Below, in pieces: positions 1 through 8,088 of a stretch of 64,000 bases of DNA. The position numbers and the translations under genes were made by a program. A model generated the notes under the pieces. The model ran no database searches and was not told the origin of the DNA. It saw nothing but the letters and a program-made list of their open reading frames with translations. The stretch's first letter is position 1, and every line of letters starts with the position of its first letter. The DNA is from Pseudoclavibacter sp. AY1H1 (lineage in GTDB: Bacteria > Actinomycetota > Actinomycetes > Actinomycetales > Microbacteriaceae), in contig NZ_PSXX01000002.1 of NCBI RefSeq assembly GCF_002931055.1, forward strand, positions 124,001 through 188,000. The letters run 5' to 3'.

Positions 1-67
1 GGCAGGACCCCTTGAGGAGGTTCTTCGGGTGGGTGGGGCGCTCGGCGGCGCGCGACGGGCGGATCAT
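1..67 (-). CDS. Partial early-operon phage gene (5' end only)
   Basis: An ATG at 67-65 overlaps the TGA stop of the preceding gene (ATGA overlap, 66-64). The frame stays open to the left edge, giving 22 residues beginning MIRPSRAAERP. The ATGA coupling used throughout this operon supports it as a real gene. Too little is visible to assign a function. Confidence 0.5.
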   Translation of the reverse strand, partial: MIRPSRAAERPTHPKNLLKGSC

Positions 68-414
68 TGGGTGCTCCTGTTGGCGATCCGCAACAGCACG
101 TCGGCATGGCAGAGCTGGCCGAGTGGGCACCAGCAGGCGAGGTCCTTGCCTGCGAGCTCCAAGCGGATCTCGGCGACGGTGGGCCGCGTGCTGCTCTCCG
201 CGCCCTCGTAGTCCGTCCGGCCGTCGCAGTACCTGCCCTGTTCGTCGACGGTGTTGCTGAGCCAGTTCGCGAACCACTGGATCGCTCGCTCGCGTCCGTG
301 CTCGGCGATGCGGAACGGATTCCCCCACCTCGAACCGCGGCCGACGTACACCGCACCCTCCGGCATGCGCCAACCCTTCGTGCGCTTGCGCTGGATGCGC
401 TTCGGCTCGCTCAC
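64..414 (-). CDS. DUF4326-like small phage protein
   Basis: 116 aa with a GTG start at 414-412 placed in a GTGA overlap with the upstream stop. Longer readings of the frame run back over the upstream gene and are not credible. The central YVGRGSRWGNPF block and the late LACWCPLGQLCHADVL block match the pattern I associate with DUF4326, a small domain found in phage and phage-like proteins with conserved Trp, Cys and His. Its biochemical role is not established; nucleotide or metal binding is possible. It is translationally coupled to its neighbours in the element's early operon. Confidence 0.6.
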   Translation of the reverse strand: MSEPKRIQRKRTKGWRMPEGAVYVGRGSRWGNPFRIAEHGRERAIQWFANWLSNTVDEQGRYCDGRTDYEGAESSTRPTVAEIRLELAGKDLACWCPLGQLCHADVLLRIANRSTQ

Positions 415-1148
415 GACGCTTGCTCCCCTGCTCGCCCGAACTCCTCGAACGCCGCCTGCACCTGCACCTCGAACACGAGACGCGGGTCGAACGCGGGGGC
501 CGGGAGGTGGCAGGTCTTGCACTGCACTTTCGCGGTCCCGTCGTCCTGCCAGTCCACTTCGACGGTGTTCGTGCCGCACACGATGCACGCAGCCCGCGCT
601 CGGCGGGGCCTGGCGTCGTGCATGCCCGCCAGGCTGCGGCCCTTCTTGACGGCGTCGACGACCTCGTCGTGAATGTCGCCCACGAGGTCGAGGTAGGCGA
701 CGGACTCGAGGTAGCGGAGCATCCACCCCGCGGCGTCGGCGACCGCCGCGTGTGCGTCCCGCGGGGTCATGACGGCACGGAGCCCACCAGCGTTCATGTC
801 CGCCGCGAGGCGCAGATGCGAGACCTCGGGCCCGGCGACGCCCATGATGCGGATGCACTCGTCCGTGTTGCGGGCGATGACCTCGTGGATGGTGTCGGCC
901 GCTTCGAGGTGGGCGATGGAGAACGGGAGGCGCTGCTCGTGCGACCCGTCCACGCGGATGGCTTCGAAGTCGACGGCCTGCAGGGCAGGGATGACCTCGG
1001 AGCGGAGTGTGCTGGTGACGTTCGGCGCCCACGACAGGTGATCACGGAGCCGCAGGAAGCACCACTCGCACAGCTGGCCTCGGGTGGCCTCGGACGGGCC
1101 GGACTCGTCGCCGTCCTGCCACGTGCAGCCGCGGATGCAGTCAGCCAT
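411..1148 (-). CDS. Hypothetical element protein with C-terminal zinc ribbon
   Basis: 245 aa starting at ATG 1148-1146, which overlaps the upstream stop (1143-1141) by 8 bases. An upstream in-frame ATG would overlap the previous gene heavily and is rejected. The N-terminus has a Cys cluster (MADCIRGCTW, then QLCEWCFLRL) and the C-terminal third has CIVCG followed by CKTC, a likely four-Cys zinc ribbon. The middle is helical and rich in Asp, Ala and Val. I do not recognise a named family. Zinc-ribbon proteins in phage early operons often bind nucleic acid, but that is inference only. Confidence 0.55.
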   Translation of the reverse strand: MADCIRGCTWQDGDESGPSEATRGQLCEWCFLRLRDHLSWAPNVTSTLRSEVIPALQAVDFEAIRVDGSHEQRLPFSIAHLEAADTIHEVIARNTDECIRIMGVAGPEVSHLRLAADMNAGGLRAVMTPRDAHAAVADAAGWMLRYLESVAYLDLVGDIHDEVVDAVKKGRSLAGMHDARPRRARAACIVCGTNTVEVDWQDDGTAKVQCKTCHLPAPAFDPRLVFEVQVQAAFEEFGRAGEQAS

Positions 1149-1536
1149 TGCGAGCCTCCCGATTCGCTCGCTTCCGGGCGTCGCGCTGGAAGCGGACGAC
1201 GGCGGCCTCGATAGTCGCCCGAGCGAGTAGTCGGGCACGGCGGCGGGCCTTGCGGCTGCCCTTGATGCGCTCAGTGAAGGCGTGCTCGTCCAGAACGATC
1301 GCCGCAGCGTCGATGGTTCGCGCGTTGGTAGCTGCGTCGGTGAAGTCGCCGAGCATCTTCGCGCGCTCCGCGGCCCTGACCTCGGCGTCGTGGACGGTCA
1401 GCCACCGGTCGAAGTCGGCAGCCGCGGCCGCCACCGTGTACATGCCGCCCGGGATGGACTTGTGCGGGGCCATGCCCCACGAGTAGCGGCGCTTCACGTC
1501 CGCCGTCGACAGCGGTGTCTTCTCCTGCTCAGGCAT
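1141..1536 (-). CDS. Hypothetical element protein, basic C-terminus
   Basis: 131 aa from ATG 1536-1534, overlapping the stop of the preceding gene by 8 bases. The N-terminal 30 residues contain STADVKRRYSWG; the rest is Ala- and Arg-rich helix ending in a strongly basic tail (FQRDARKRANREARNG). No catalytic motif or transmembrane segment is visible. The basic tail and position downstream of the replication genes would fit a nucleic-acid-associated accessory protein, but no function can be assigned. Confidence 0.5.
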   Translation of the reverse strand: MPEQEKTPLSTADVKRRYSWGMAPHKSIPGGMYTVAAAAADFDRWLTVHDAEVRAAERAKMLGDFTDAATNARTIDAAAIVLDEHAFTERIKGSRKARRRARLLARATIEAAVVRFQRDARKRANREARNG

Positions 1537-1822
1537 GACGTGCCCTCCTTGCTTCTCGTTCTTGCTTGCGCCTCGTGGCGCGGTTCGGTACGTACTTCGG
1601 GGCTTCGAGTGCGGTCGCCTGCTGCTGCAGGAACGCGCGGATCCGGCGCTCGGCCTCTTCGACGGTCAGCTCGGTGGTGTGGGCGAGCTTCTTGGCCGTC
1701 GCGCGGATCTGCGAGTCCTCCGCGACGAGGGCCGGGTCCGTGGTGAGTCCGCCCTCGATGAGGGGCAGCTCCTGGAAGTCGTCGCTCCCCTCGGGGGCGA
1801 AGTAGACGGTGTGGTCCTTCAT
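1529..1822 (-). CDS. Hypothetical small phage protein
   Basis: 97 aa. The start at ATG 1822-1820 is set by an ATGA overlap with the stop of the replication ATPase gene (1821-1819). The N-terminal part is acidic (FAPEGSDDFQELPLIEGG) and the C-terminus is basic (PNRATRRKQEREARRARHA). The mid-section TTELTVEEAERRI suggests a helical segment. This acidic-head, basic-tail layout recurs in actinophage tail-assembly chaperone-like and early proteins, but no family assignment is safe. Confidence 0.5.
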   Translation of the reverse strand: MKDHTVYFAPEGSDDFQELPLIEGGLTTDPALVAEDSQIRATAKKLAHTTELTVEEAERRIRAFLQQQATALEAPKYVPNRATRRKQEREARRARHA

Positions 1823-3009
1823 CGGTTCCAGTTCCCTTCCTCGGGTATCTGCCATGGGAGGCCAGTGCTGGCCTTGACCAGCCGGTGCGGCCAGAGACGT
1901 TCCTCGCGGTTCCCGCGCCACGGCACGAGCTCCGCTTCCAACGGCTTCCCCCGCGCCGGCTGCAACCCAAGGCCGAACTCCGGCCACCCCAGCAGCGCGG
2001 ACGAACCGCGAGGCGCGAGGTTCCTGGCGCCCTTCCCGTTGTCCGACTTCCCCGCGTGCGCCTCGATCAGCAGGGCGATGCCGCGGTCGCGGATCGTGTC
2101 CAGCGCGGTGAGCACGGGCGCCGCGTCGTCGTCGTTCGTGATCGACCCCGGCACCAACCGGTAGAGGGGGCCGATCATGACGATGTCGGGCTTGTGCCGG
2201 TCGATGTACTTGTGCAGCTTCGCGAGGTCGCGGGGCTTCGTGATGTCCCCGCGGGGGATCATCTTCGCCGCGAAGTGATGGTCGACGGAGGCGTGCGCCT
2301 GCGCATCCGGGATGCGCTCGGCGAGGTTGCGCAGGTTGCGTGTCCACTGCCGTTCGGTGTTCTCCGCGTCGATCACCAGCACCCGCTTGGGAGGCATCTG
2401 CTGGTAGTCGCGGAACGGGTGGATGCCGGCGGCGGCCGCGAACACGAACTGCCGGAGGAGGGCCGTCTTCCCGAACCCCTCCACACCCGTCAGCATGAGC
2501 CGGTCCTGGCGTTCGATGAGGCCCGAGATGAGCCAGTCGTGCTCCACCGGCATCGCGATGAGCTCGTTGAAGCCCAGCAGCTTTCCCTCGTCGACGACCT
2601 GCTTCTGCTCGACCGCCTCGAGGCCTTCCTTCGCGGCCCTGATCGCCTCCCCCGGGTCGCCCTCCGCGTCGTCCCGCAGCTTCACGGCGACGGCGAGGAG
2701 ATCCCGAGCGGACGCCTCACGCGCCACCTGCTCCGCGTAGAAGCCCACGTTGGAGCCCGTGAACACTTCCGACGTCCACGCGTGCAGCTCGTGCGCCTCG
2801 ATGCCGCGGATCCCCCACTCCTGCAGCTGCAGACCGACCGTCATCGCGTCGATGCCCTGACCGCGCTCCCGCATGGTCAGCATCCGCGAGTAGATCTCGC
2901 CGAGGCGCACGTCCCCGAAGTCGCTCGCCTCTACGGCCTTCATCGCCTCCGGGAAGTACTGCTCCTCGAGGAGGAGTGCAGCGATGACCGACTGCTCGAC
3001 GGTGATCAT
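1819..3009 (-). CDS. DnaB-N / RecA-like ATPase, element replication helicase or loader
   Basis: 396 aa. Residues 1-95 resemble the N-terminal domain of DnaB-type helicases (short helical bundle beginning TVEQSVIAALL). Residues 160-370 form a RecA/RepA-like ATPase (AAA_25 type) with Walker A GVEGFGKT at about 175-182 and a Walker B strand VLVIDAE near 212-218. A later IALLIEAHAGK segment fits the RecA-core strand carrying a polar sensor residue. It is probably the element's replicative helicase or helicase loader. It is coupled by ATGA overlap to the upstream winged-helix protein; the pair forms a typical replication module of temperate actinophages and ICEs. Whether it unwinds DNA itself cannot be decided from sequence. 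Confidence 0.75.
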   Translation of the reverse strand: MITVEQSVIAALLLEEQYFPEAMKAVEASDFGDVRLGEIYSRMLTMRERGQGIDAMTVGLQLQEWGIRGIEAHELHAWTSEVFTGSNVGFYAEQVAREASARDLLAVAVKLRDDAEGDPGEAIRAAKEGLEAVEQKQVVDEGKLLGFNELIAMPVEHDWLISGLIERQDRLMLTGVEGFGKTALLRQFVFAAAAGIHPFRDYQQMPPKRVLVIDAENTERQWTRNLRNLAERIPDAQAHASVDHHFAAKMIPRGDITKPRDLAKLHKYIDRHKPDIVMIGPLYRLVPGSITNDDDAAPVLTALDTIRDRGIALLIEAHAGKSDNGKGARNLAPRGSSALLGWPEFGLGLQPARGKPLEAELVPWRGNREERLWPHRLVKASTGLPWQIPEEGNWNR

Positions 3010-3716
3010 CGTGCCCAGTCCATGTCGTCGACGTAGCCACGCTGCGGAGCAGACTCCGCTCGCTGCGGCAGCGGCTCGTCATCCCAGCGGCCCTTGTTGA
3101 GCCACGACGACGGATGCGGGATGTACTGCTTCTCGGGGAGGTTCGGGTCGGCGGCGAAGCGGGCCGCGCCCTCCACGATGTACTGAGCCGGTGTCGAGCG
3201 CGCTGCCTTCGCGAACGCCTTGCGCGCATCGACCTTCCCGACCTTGCGCGGGTAGACCTCGTAGAACTTCTCGAAGAGCTCTTCTGTCCGGTCGCTCTCC
3301 CCCGGGTTCTTCTTAACGGGTTCTTCTTCTATAAGAGGAGTGGCTTGCAGGCTGTGGCCGGTCGCTACGTCTCCGGTGGCCGGTCGCTTCGGAACCGACC
3401 GGACACCCATGGCCGGTCCCTCCTGCGTTTTCCCGTTCGGGTGGAGCGTGTAGCCGTCGGGCAGTCCGTTGCCCTTTCCTCGCGAGTTCGCTCGGCGAGC
3501 GACCCGCTGGATGAGGCCACGCTCCTCGAGCTCGGCGAGCCATCGGCGCACCGACCGCTCCGACACCTCGAGCTCGCGGGCGAGGGTCGCCTGCGATGGG
3601 TGGATACCTCCGGGGCCCGATCGTGATGCGAGTGCCATGAACACGGACACCGCGCCGCGCGAAATGCTCGGGTCCCGGATGATCCAGTTCGGCACAGCCG
3701 CGAAACCCTCAGTCAT
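3006..3716 (-). CDS. Winged-helix replication initiation-like protein
   Basis: 236 aa. Residues 1-75 contain a helix-turn-helix/winged-helix domain (HPSQATLARELEVSERSVRRWLAELEERGLI), the HTH_36 pattern of phage replication initiators and DnaD-like proteins. The linker around residues 75-135 is low in structure, and the C-terminal region (YEVYPRKVGKVDARKAFAKA, then HPSSWLNKGRWDDE) matches the conserved C-terminal segment common in phage replication proteins. It likely binds the element's origin and recruits the ATPase encoded immediately downstream. It overlaps both neighbours by 4-8 bases. Confidence 0.7.
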   Translation of the reverse strand: MTEGFAAVPNWIIRDPSISRGAVSVFMALASRSGPGGIHPSQATLARELEVSERSVRRWLAELEERGLIQRVARRANSRGKGNGLPDGYTLHPNGKTQEGPAMGVRSVPKRPATGDVATGHSLQATPLIEEEPVKKNPGESDRTEELFEKFYEVYPRKVGKVDARKAFAKAARSTPAQYIVEGAARFAADPNLPEKQYIPHPSSWLNKGRWDDEPLPQRAESAPQRGYVDDMDWAR

Positions 3717-3954
3717 TGGAGCTCACCGCCAGCACGAGCAGTCCGTCTTCCCATCGAGCGAGGCCTTTGGCCAGCATCTCGCCGATGATGTTGAGCAGCT
3801 GGCCCTCCGGGAGGCCAGTGGCCAGCGACAGGAGCGTGAGACGCCCCGCTTCCCATGTGCCGTTGCTGCAGCTGGCGATCGCGACCAGCACCAGCTTCGT
3901 CAGCGGATCTTCGGTCTGCTTCCACGCCCAGGTGGTGGCTTCCGTCGAGGTCAT
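3709..3954 (-). CDS. Small winged-helix-like element protein
   Basis: 81 aa from ATG 3954-3952, chosen because it forms an ATGA overlap with the upstream stop (3953-3951). The sequence TKLVLVAIASCSNG, then LTLLSLATGLPEGQLLNIIGEMLAKGLARWEDGLLVL, has the helix-helix-turn-helix-wing rhythm of a small winged-helix domain like the N-terminal part of the next protein. It may act with that initiator-like protein. The name is by pattern only. Confidence 0.5.
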   Translation of the reverse strand: MTSTEATTWAWKQTEDPLTKLVLVAIASCSNGTWEAGRLTLLSLATGLPEGQLLNIIGEMLAKGLARWEDGLLVLAVSSND

Positions 3955-4190
3955 GCGAGCACCCCCGCCCCATCGATGAGCGCGATCTGGCTCTCGGACA
4001 TCGCGAGGTAGTTCGTCATGCCGCGGTCTTCGAGGCAGGTAGCTGCGGAGCACCAGCCGATGCGGGCCAGCGTCGGCTCCTCTGTGCCGATGAGCAAGAC
4101 GAGTCCGCGGACGGTGACGTGGCCGTCGCCGCAGACGACGCAGTCTCCCCACCCCCAGACCGGGTTCGTTGTGATCGGGATGGCGTTCAT
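3951..4190 (-). CDS. Hypothetical small Cys-containing element protein
   Basis: 79 aa. ATG 4190-4188 overlaps the upstream HNH stop (ATGA). An ATG five codons earlier exists but would give a longer overlap. It contains CVVCGDGH near residue 17 and GWCSAATC near residue 46, spacing suitable for a metal-binding fold. No family recognised. Confidence 0.45.
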   Translation of the reverse strand: MNAIPITTNPVWGWGDCVVCGDGHVTVRGLVLLIGTEEPTLARIGWCSAATCLEDRGMTNYLAMSESQIALIDGAGVLA

Positions 4191-4612
4191 GCGGCCAACC
4201 TCCATTCGTCGTATTGCGGCCCGTAGATGTCACGCATCGTTGCGAGGGCCTGCTGTTCAGTGATGTGCATGCGGGCGCCCATGATGAGGACGCACCAGAT
4301 GCGCTCGACGGCGTAGTAGACGGGCACGTCGCCCACGAGGTTCATGCCCTCGCGTTTGCCCTTCTCCTGCAGCCAGCGGGGCACCTTCCACCCGTTGAGG
4401 AGCGCCCCCGTCTGCAGGAACCCCTCGAAGGCTTCGTTGCAGATCAGGCACGCGGTGAGGAGTTCCGTGGTCGTGGGGCGGAGCTTCGTGCCGCCCATCC
4501 CGACCGCGGCCCGGTGCTGCACGGTGAGCAGCTGCTCTCCCCCACACCTCACGCACCGGAACACGTCCCGCGTGTAGACGGCCTGCCGGTCGGCCGCGGT
4601 CGGGTCGGCCAT
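4187..4612 (-). CDS. HNH-type endonuclease-like phage protein
   Basis: 141 aa beginning MADPTAADRQAVYTRD, a standard lead-in to HNH domains. It has CVRCGG (about residues 20-25), LTVQHRAAVGMGG (about 29-41), then LLTACLICNEAF (about 51-62): two CxxC-like zinc knuckles around the central His motif, in place of a canonical N-H pair. The last 45 residues form a helical extension (ITEQQALATMRDIYG). It probably nicks or cuts DNA, or is a degenerate zinc protein. The 1-base TGATG overlap with the upstream gene fixes the start. Confidence 0.6.
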   Translation of the reverse strand: MADPTAADRQAVYTRDVFRCVRCGGEQLLTVQHRAAVGMGGTKLRPTTTELLTACLICNEAFEGFLQTGALLNGWKVPRWLQEKGKREGMNLVGDVPVYYAVERIWCVLIMGARMHITEQQALATMRDIYGPQYDEWRLAA

Positions 4613-4818
4613 CAGATGACCTGACTCGGCGGGGTCGCGGCGTAGCGGGCCTCGAGGTCGTCGAGCACGAGGCGGCCTTCGAGCTCGCGGATGTAGTCGG
4701 TCTGCTCCGCGCACTCCTGCTCGAGGCGAACCGCGGTGTTGCGGGCCCGGTCGCGTTCCCCGCGGAGCTGCTTGTTCGCGTTCACGAGGTTCGCGACGCG
4801 GCGAGTGCGGGCGCTCAC
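4612..4818 (-). CDS. Small coiled-coil element protein
   Basis: 68 aa, almost entirely predicted helix with heptad-like spacing (NLVNANKQLRGERDRARNTAVRLEQECAEQ). No catalytic motifs. ATGA overlap with the upstream stop (4817-4815). Function unknown. Confidence 0.5.
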   Translation of the reverse strand: MSARTRRVANLVNANKQLRGERDRARNTAVRLEQECAEQTDYIRELEGRLVLDDLEARYAATPPSQVI

Positions 4819-5363
4819 GACTTCTCCGCCGGCGGGAAGATGCGGTGGCCCGCCGTGATGCGCTCGGCCTTGGGGTCCCAGCTGCCGCGAGTGTCGGTGG
4901 CGAACAGCAACACCCCGTTCGCCTTGCGGACGAAGGCACGATGATCCTGGCCCTCGATCGTCAGCTCCCAGAGTTCACCGAGCTGCGCGTCCACCCACGG
5001 CTTGGGTTCCGGATGGGCGCCGAAGTAGGCACGAGCCGCTTCTACGTGAGGCCAGCGTGAGGGACCACCCAAATCCTCCTCTCGTACGTAGCCCTTAGTC
5101 ATGCCATCCGACTCCCGCAGGACCACGGACTTCACGCCAGGGCCGAACATGCGCTCGAACACTGCGTCCACCGGACCGGGGTAGACGACGTAATCCGGGT
5201 TCTCCGGCCACCGCCACCGCCCCAGCTGCTCGTCGCACTCCCGCAGGAAGTGGTCACGCAGGGCCGCGATGTCTCCCTCGTAGATGAAGTCCCCGCTCGG
5301 AAGGCCGCGCAGCGTGCCATCGTCCTCGATGCGGAGCGTCTGCTCCTGTGTTTCGTTTGCCAT
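4815..5363 (-). CDS. Hypothetical element protein
   Basis: 182 aa from ATG 5363. The sequence is mixed alpha/beta and rich in Trp and Pro (LGRWRWPENPDYVVYPGPVD). Its last 50 residues look like a beta-rich domain (ELTIEGQDHRAFVRKANGVLLFATD). No membrane segment and no recognised motif. It lies between the coiled-coil gene and the RecT-associated gene of the early operon. Confidence 0.45.
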   Translation of the reverse strand: MANETQEQTLRIEDDGTLRGLPSGDFIYEGDIAALRDHFLRECDEQLGRWRWPENPDYVVYPGPVDAVFERMFGPGVKSVVLRESDGMTKGYVREEDLGGPSRWPHVEAARAYFGAHPEPKPWVDAQLGELWELTIEGQDHRAFVRKANGVLLFATDTRGSWDPKAERITAGHRIFPPAEKS

Positions 5364-5364
5364 C

Positions 5365-5724
5365 TCAGTGGCCTCTCCCGGAGCCCGAAGCCCCGTACAT
5401 CTGCATGACTGATTTCAGAACCGACTGGTATGCCGACAACCGGTCCTCCGCCGCCTTCAAGCGGCGCTTCGTCTTCTTGAAGCCCAAGGTCGCGACCTGG
5501 GCGGCCGTGCGGAGATCAGCAGTCGCGATCTCCGCACGGATGCGACGCTCAGTCGGCAAACCCTCAGCGTTGAGCCAGGCCAGGTCGTACGCCTGCCGAG
5601 CGGCTTCGGTGGCCTCCTCCGAGGCCTCCTCCCACTGCGACACCACGTCCGCGCCCGTCTCGATCTCCGCCGCGAGACGGAGGATGTGCGCCTCGACCTC
5701 GACTGGGTTCACCGGCTCGGTCAT
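5365..5724 (-). CDS. Helical phage protein next to recombination genes
   Basis: 119 aa, strongly helical (VEVEAHILRLAAEIETGADVV, then a long basic helix ending in LKSVMQMYGASGSGRGH). The start ATG 5724-5722 overlaps the RecT-like gene stop by one base (TGATG). Proteins of this size and composition commonly sit beside single-strand annealing proteins in actinophages, but I cannot name the family or activity. Confidence 0.5.
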   Translation of the reverse strand: MTEPVNPVEVEAHILRLAAEIETGADVVSQWEEASEEATEAARQAYDLAWLNAEGLPTERRIRAEIATADLRTAAQVATLGFKKTKRRLKAAEDRLSAYQSVLKSVMQMYGASGSGRGH

Positions 5725-6635
5725 CAGCTGAAGCCCTCAGGCATCTGCGCCCACTCGGCGAGCTCTTCCTTCGTCGGTTGCCCCGGGTCGCCCGTGAACG
5801 GCTCCTCCCCCTGATCGGGAGCGATGAGCGCCATCGGCGCGTCCGCATCCTGGAGCGGCTCCGCGCCCGCCTCCGGGGCTGAATCGGTCGGGGTGGCATC
5901 CTCGGACGGTGCGGGCGTCTCAGGCTCCTCAGTGGGCTCCTGCGCCTCCCGTTCGGCCTGCTCCTTGAGCGCCTGCGCCGGCTTCTTCCGCTGGATCGTC
6001 GCCCGCTTCGGCTTCGGCTTCTCCGCCTCGGCCGCCGACTCGGGCACGACCGACCCGTCCTCGAGCTCCTCCGCCGCATAGAGGCCCATGAGCATGTCCG
6101 AAGCGATCAGCCGCACGAGCTCCGACGTCGCCCTGGCGAGGAGCATCGCCTTCGGCTGCTTCTTCCAGTTGTCCTTGCTCGTGAGCTGCAGGTTCCGAGC
6201 ACGGTCCAGGTCCCACTCGGACTGCTGCACCCGGTCGTCGCCCTTGCGTCGACCAGCGACGATCGCGCGCTGCGTCGTCGACTCCTCGACCCAGATCTCA
6301 TGACCGGCCGCCTGCGCCAGGCCTCGGAGCGTGTTCGCCCGGAAGGCGGGTGTGCCCTGGATGACGTCGATCGCTCGCAGAGCGGCCATCGGATCCTTGA
6401 TGCCGACCCCCCGGGCGGCCATGATCGCGGCCGTCGCGTTGCCCGGGTTCCGCTGGTACTGCTGCGGCACGAACGGGGTCTGCACGAGCGAGCAAGCGAA
6501 CGCGTAGACGATGTGCATGTTGCGGCTGAACTCGAGGAGGTCGTTCGACGCGTACTCGACCTGCTCGAGGTACTTGACCTCGGTCGGTGCGACGGACTCC
6601 TGAGCTTCGAGTTCCGTGTTGGTGGTGTCGGTCAT
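5724..6635 (-). CDS. recT: RecT-like single-strand annealing protein
   Basis: 303 aa; ATG 6635-6633 overlaps the stop of the upstream membrane protein (ATGA). Residues 30-190 carry the pattern of actinophage RecT-like proteins: LVQTPFVPQQYQRNP, GVGIKDPMAALRAIDVIQG, AGHEIWVEEST, IVAGRRKGDD and PKAMLLARATSELVRLIASD. Residues 195-303 form a Pro/Glu-rich disordered tail, longer than usual. The protein should coat and anneal single-stranded DNA. A PD-(D/E)XK nuclease two genes upstream would supply the ends, giving a lambda Red/RecET-like pair. Assignment rests on pattern memory, not on a search. Confidence 0.65.
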   Translation of the reverse strand: MTDTTNTELEAQESVAPTEVKYLEQVEYASNDLLEFSRNMHIVYAFACSLVQTPFVPQQYQRNPGNATAAIMAARGVGIKDPMAALRAIDVIQGTPAFRANTLRGLAQAAGHEIWVEESTTQRAIVAGRRKGDDRVQQSEWDLDRARNLQLTSKDNWKKQPKAMLLARATSELVRLIASDMLMGLYAAEELEDGSVVPESAAEAEKPKPKRATIQRKKPAQALKEQAEREAQEPTEEPETPAPSEDATPTDSAPEAGAEPLQDADAPMALIAPDQGEEPFTGDPGQPTKEELAEWAQMPEGFS

Positions 6636-6841
6636 TGGCCGATCCCTTCTGTGAATGTGGTGCGGGGCGTCTCGATACCGAGCGCCTTGTTGGCGTTGAC
6701 CTTCGCGTCGACGGAGTTCCACAGCGCGCGGCCAGCGGTGACGTAGACGCCACGGATGCGGCGCCGGAGGGCGTTGATCTGGAAGCCCTGCCAGACGATC
6801 GCGGCGGCCAGGACGAGCACGAGGAAGCCGAGCGGGGTCAT
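6632..6841 (-). CDS. Small single-span membrane protein in recombination operon
   Basis: 69 aa with one N-terminal hydrophobic helix (residues 2-20, FLVLVLAAAIVWQGF) followed by a basic stretch (LRRRIR) and a polar tail. Start ATG 6841-6839 overlaps the nuclease stop (ATGA). It lies between the nuclease and RecT-like genes and is coupled to both. Role unknown. Confidence 0.5.
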   Translation of the reverse strand: MTPLGFLVLVLAAAIVWQGFQINALRRRIRGVYVTAGRALWNSVDAKVNANKALGIETPRTTFTEGIGQ

Positions 6842-7665
6842 GCCGCGACCCTCGGGCGCAGCGGCGCGCTCTTCCACGTCTCCGCCACTTCCTTGTCGGA
6901 GATCGACCGAGCAACCCCGGCCGCGTGAGCGAACGCCGCCCACGTGTCGTCCGAGCACTCCATGTCGTAGACCTCGTACCCGTCCGAGCGGATCCACACC
7001 GCCCACGTGTCCGTGATCCCCAGCTCGGAGATCAGCTGCTCGCGCTTCTCCGCGTCCAGGTAGTGGGTGGCCTTCGCGTACGCCGTCAGCTGCAGCGCCG
7101 TCTCCGGGTAGATGCCCGTGCGGTTCGTCTTCCAGTCCGCGAGGATCACCCGCCCCGGGAACAGCTTCGAGCGGAGCAGCAGGTCGAACGTGCCCCCGTA
7201 CAAGGCGCGGTCGTGGAAGACCGACGTCTCCGTGAGGATCACCTCGACCTCGAACTCGTCGAGGAACTTCACCGCCGACTCGACATGCCCGCGGATCTCC
7301 GTCGGCACCTCCACCTCCTCGCCGTGCGCGATCCGCTCGGCCAGGTCGTGCACCTCCGTACCTCGCGCCTTCGCCTCGTCGGAGATCGCGTACCTCGACT
7401 TGCGGAGCGTCTCGTTGCGCTTCGAGAGGGGAAGCTCGGCGAGCTCGTCCCAGTGGTCCGTCGCGTAGTCCGAGGTGGCGTTCGCCGCCCAGTACACGAG
7501 GGCCGGCTTCGGGATGCCGTTCGACAGGATCGTCGTGACGCCGTCGAGCTTCACCTCGGAGCCGTCAGCCTGGCGGAGGTAGTAGGCGTGGTTCTTGCCG
7601 TACTTGCGCTTGCGGAAGCGGCTCGTCGACGTGGGCTTGGGCTTGGGTGCTGTCTTCGTCGCCAT
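6838..7665 (-). CDS. PD-(D/E)XK exonuclease (RecB/Cas4-like)
   Basis: 275 aa. Residues 35-75 have the G-V-T-T-I-L pattern followed by an RGTEVHDLAER helix (about 118-128), the conserved His-containing motif of RecB-family nucleases. The active site core is GGTFDLLL (Asp, about 176) followed by VILADWKTN (Asp-x-Lys, about 191), then ETALQLTAYAKA, the Q-x-x-x-Y motif. This is a RecB/Cas4-like or lambda-exonuclease-like fold. It probably resects double-strand ends for the RecT-like annealing protein in the same operon. A 3-base gap separates it from the upstream gene. Confidence 0.7.
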   Translation of the reverse strand: MATKTAPKPKPTSTSRFRKRKYGKNHAYYLRQADGSEVKLDGVTTILSNGIPKPALVYWAANATSDYATDHWDELAELPLSKRNETLRKSRYAISDEAKARGTEVHDLAERIAHGEEVEVPTEIRGHVESAVKFLDEFEVEVILTETSVFHDRALYGGTFDLLLRSKLFPGRVILADWKTNRTGIYPETALQLTAYAKATHYLDAEKREQLISELGITDTWAVWIRSDGYEVYDMECSDDTWAAFAHAAGVARSISDKEVAETWKSAPLRPRVAA

Positions 7666-7668
7666 GGT

Positions 7669-8088
7669 CTACGCCGCCTTCGGGCCGTCGTCCTCGGGAG
7701 TGTCCGAGAAGTCAGGCGTGAGGGGCGGGAAGTCGGAGACGGTGGCTGCGGGGGCCTCGTCGATGTCCAGTTCGACGTCGTCCGTGTCCTCGTCGGTGCC
7801 GTCGAAGTCGAGCTGCGCGTCACCCGTTCGTGCCGACGTGAGCCGGTTCAGGGTCTGCACGAGGTGCTTCCGGTCGTCGCCCTCCGCCACCTCGATGCGA
7901 GTGATGCGAGCGATCGCGGACGGCTCACCCGTCACGTCGTCGTGCGCCCACTTCTTGCGCTGGATCTCGACGACAGCGATCGTCGTCTCGGTCGGCCCGC
8001 CCTGCTCGAGGAACGTGTCGTAGTGCTCCTCGAGGCCGTTCGTCTCGTTGCCGGGGAGTCGGCCGGAGAGCTGGAAGTTGCTGGTCAT
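7669..8088 (-). CDS. Hypothetical phage protein with acidic tail
   Basis: 139 aa from ATG 8088-8086 (ATGA overlap with upstream stop). Residues 1-85 look like a compact beta-rich domain (TTIAVVEIQRKKWAHD, then ARITRIEVAEGDDRKHLVQTL). The C-terminal 50 residues are very acidic (DGTDEDTDDVELDIDEAP). It sits upstream of the exonuclease gene, where phages often encode nuclease accessory or SSB-like proteins, but no OB-fold signature is clear. Confidence 0.5.
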   Translation of the reverse strand: MTSNFQLSGRLPGNETNGLEEHYDTFLEQGGPTETTIAVVEIQRKKWAHDDVTGEPSAIARITRIEVAEGDDRKHLVQTLNRLTSARTGDAQLDFDGTDEDTDDVELDIDEAPAATVSDFPPLTPDFSDTPEDDGPKAA

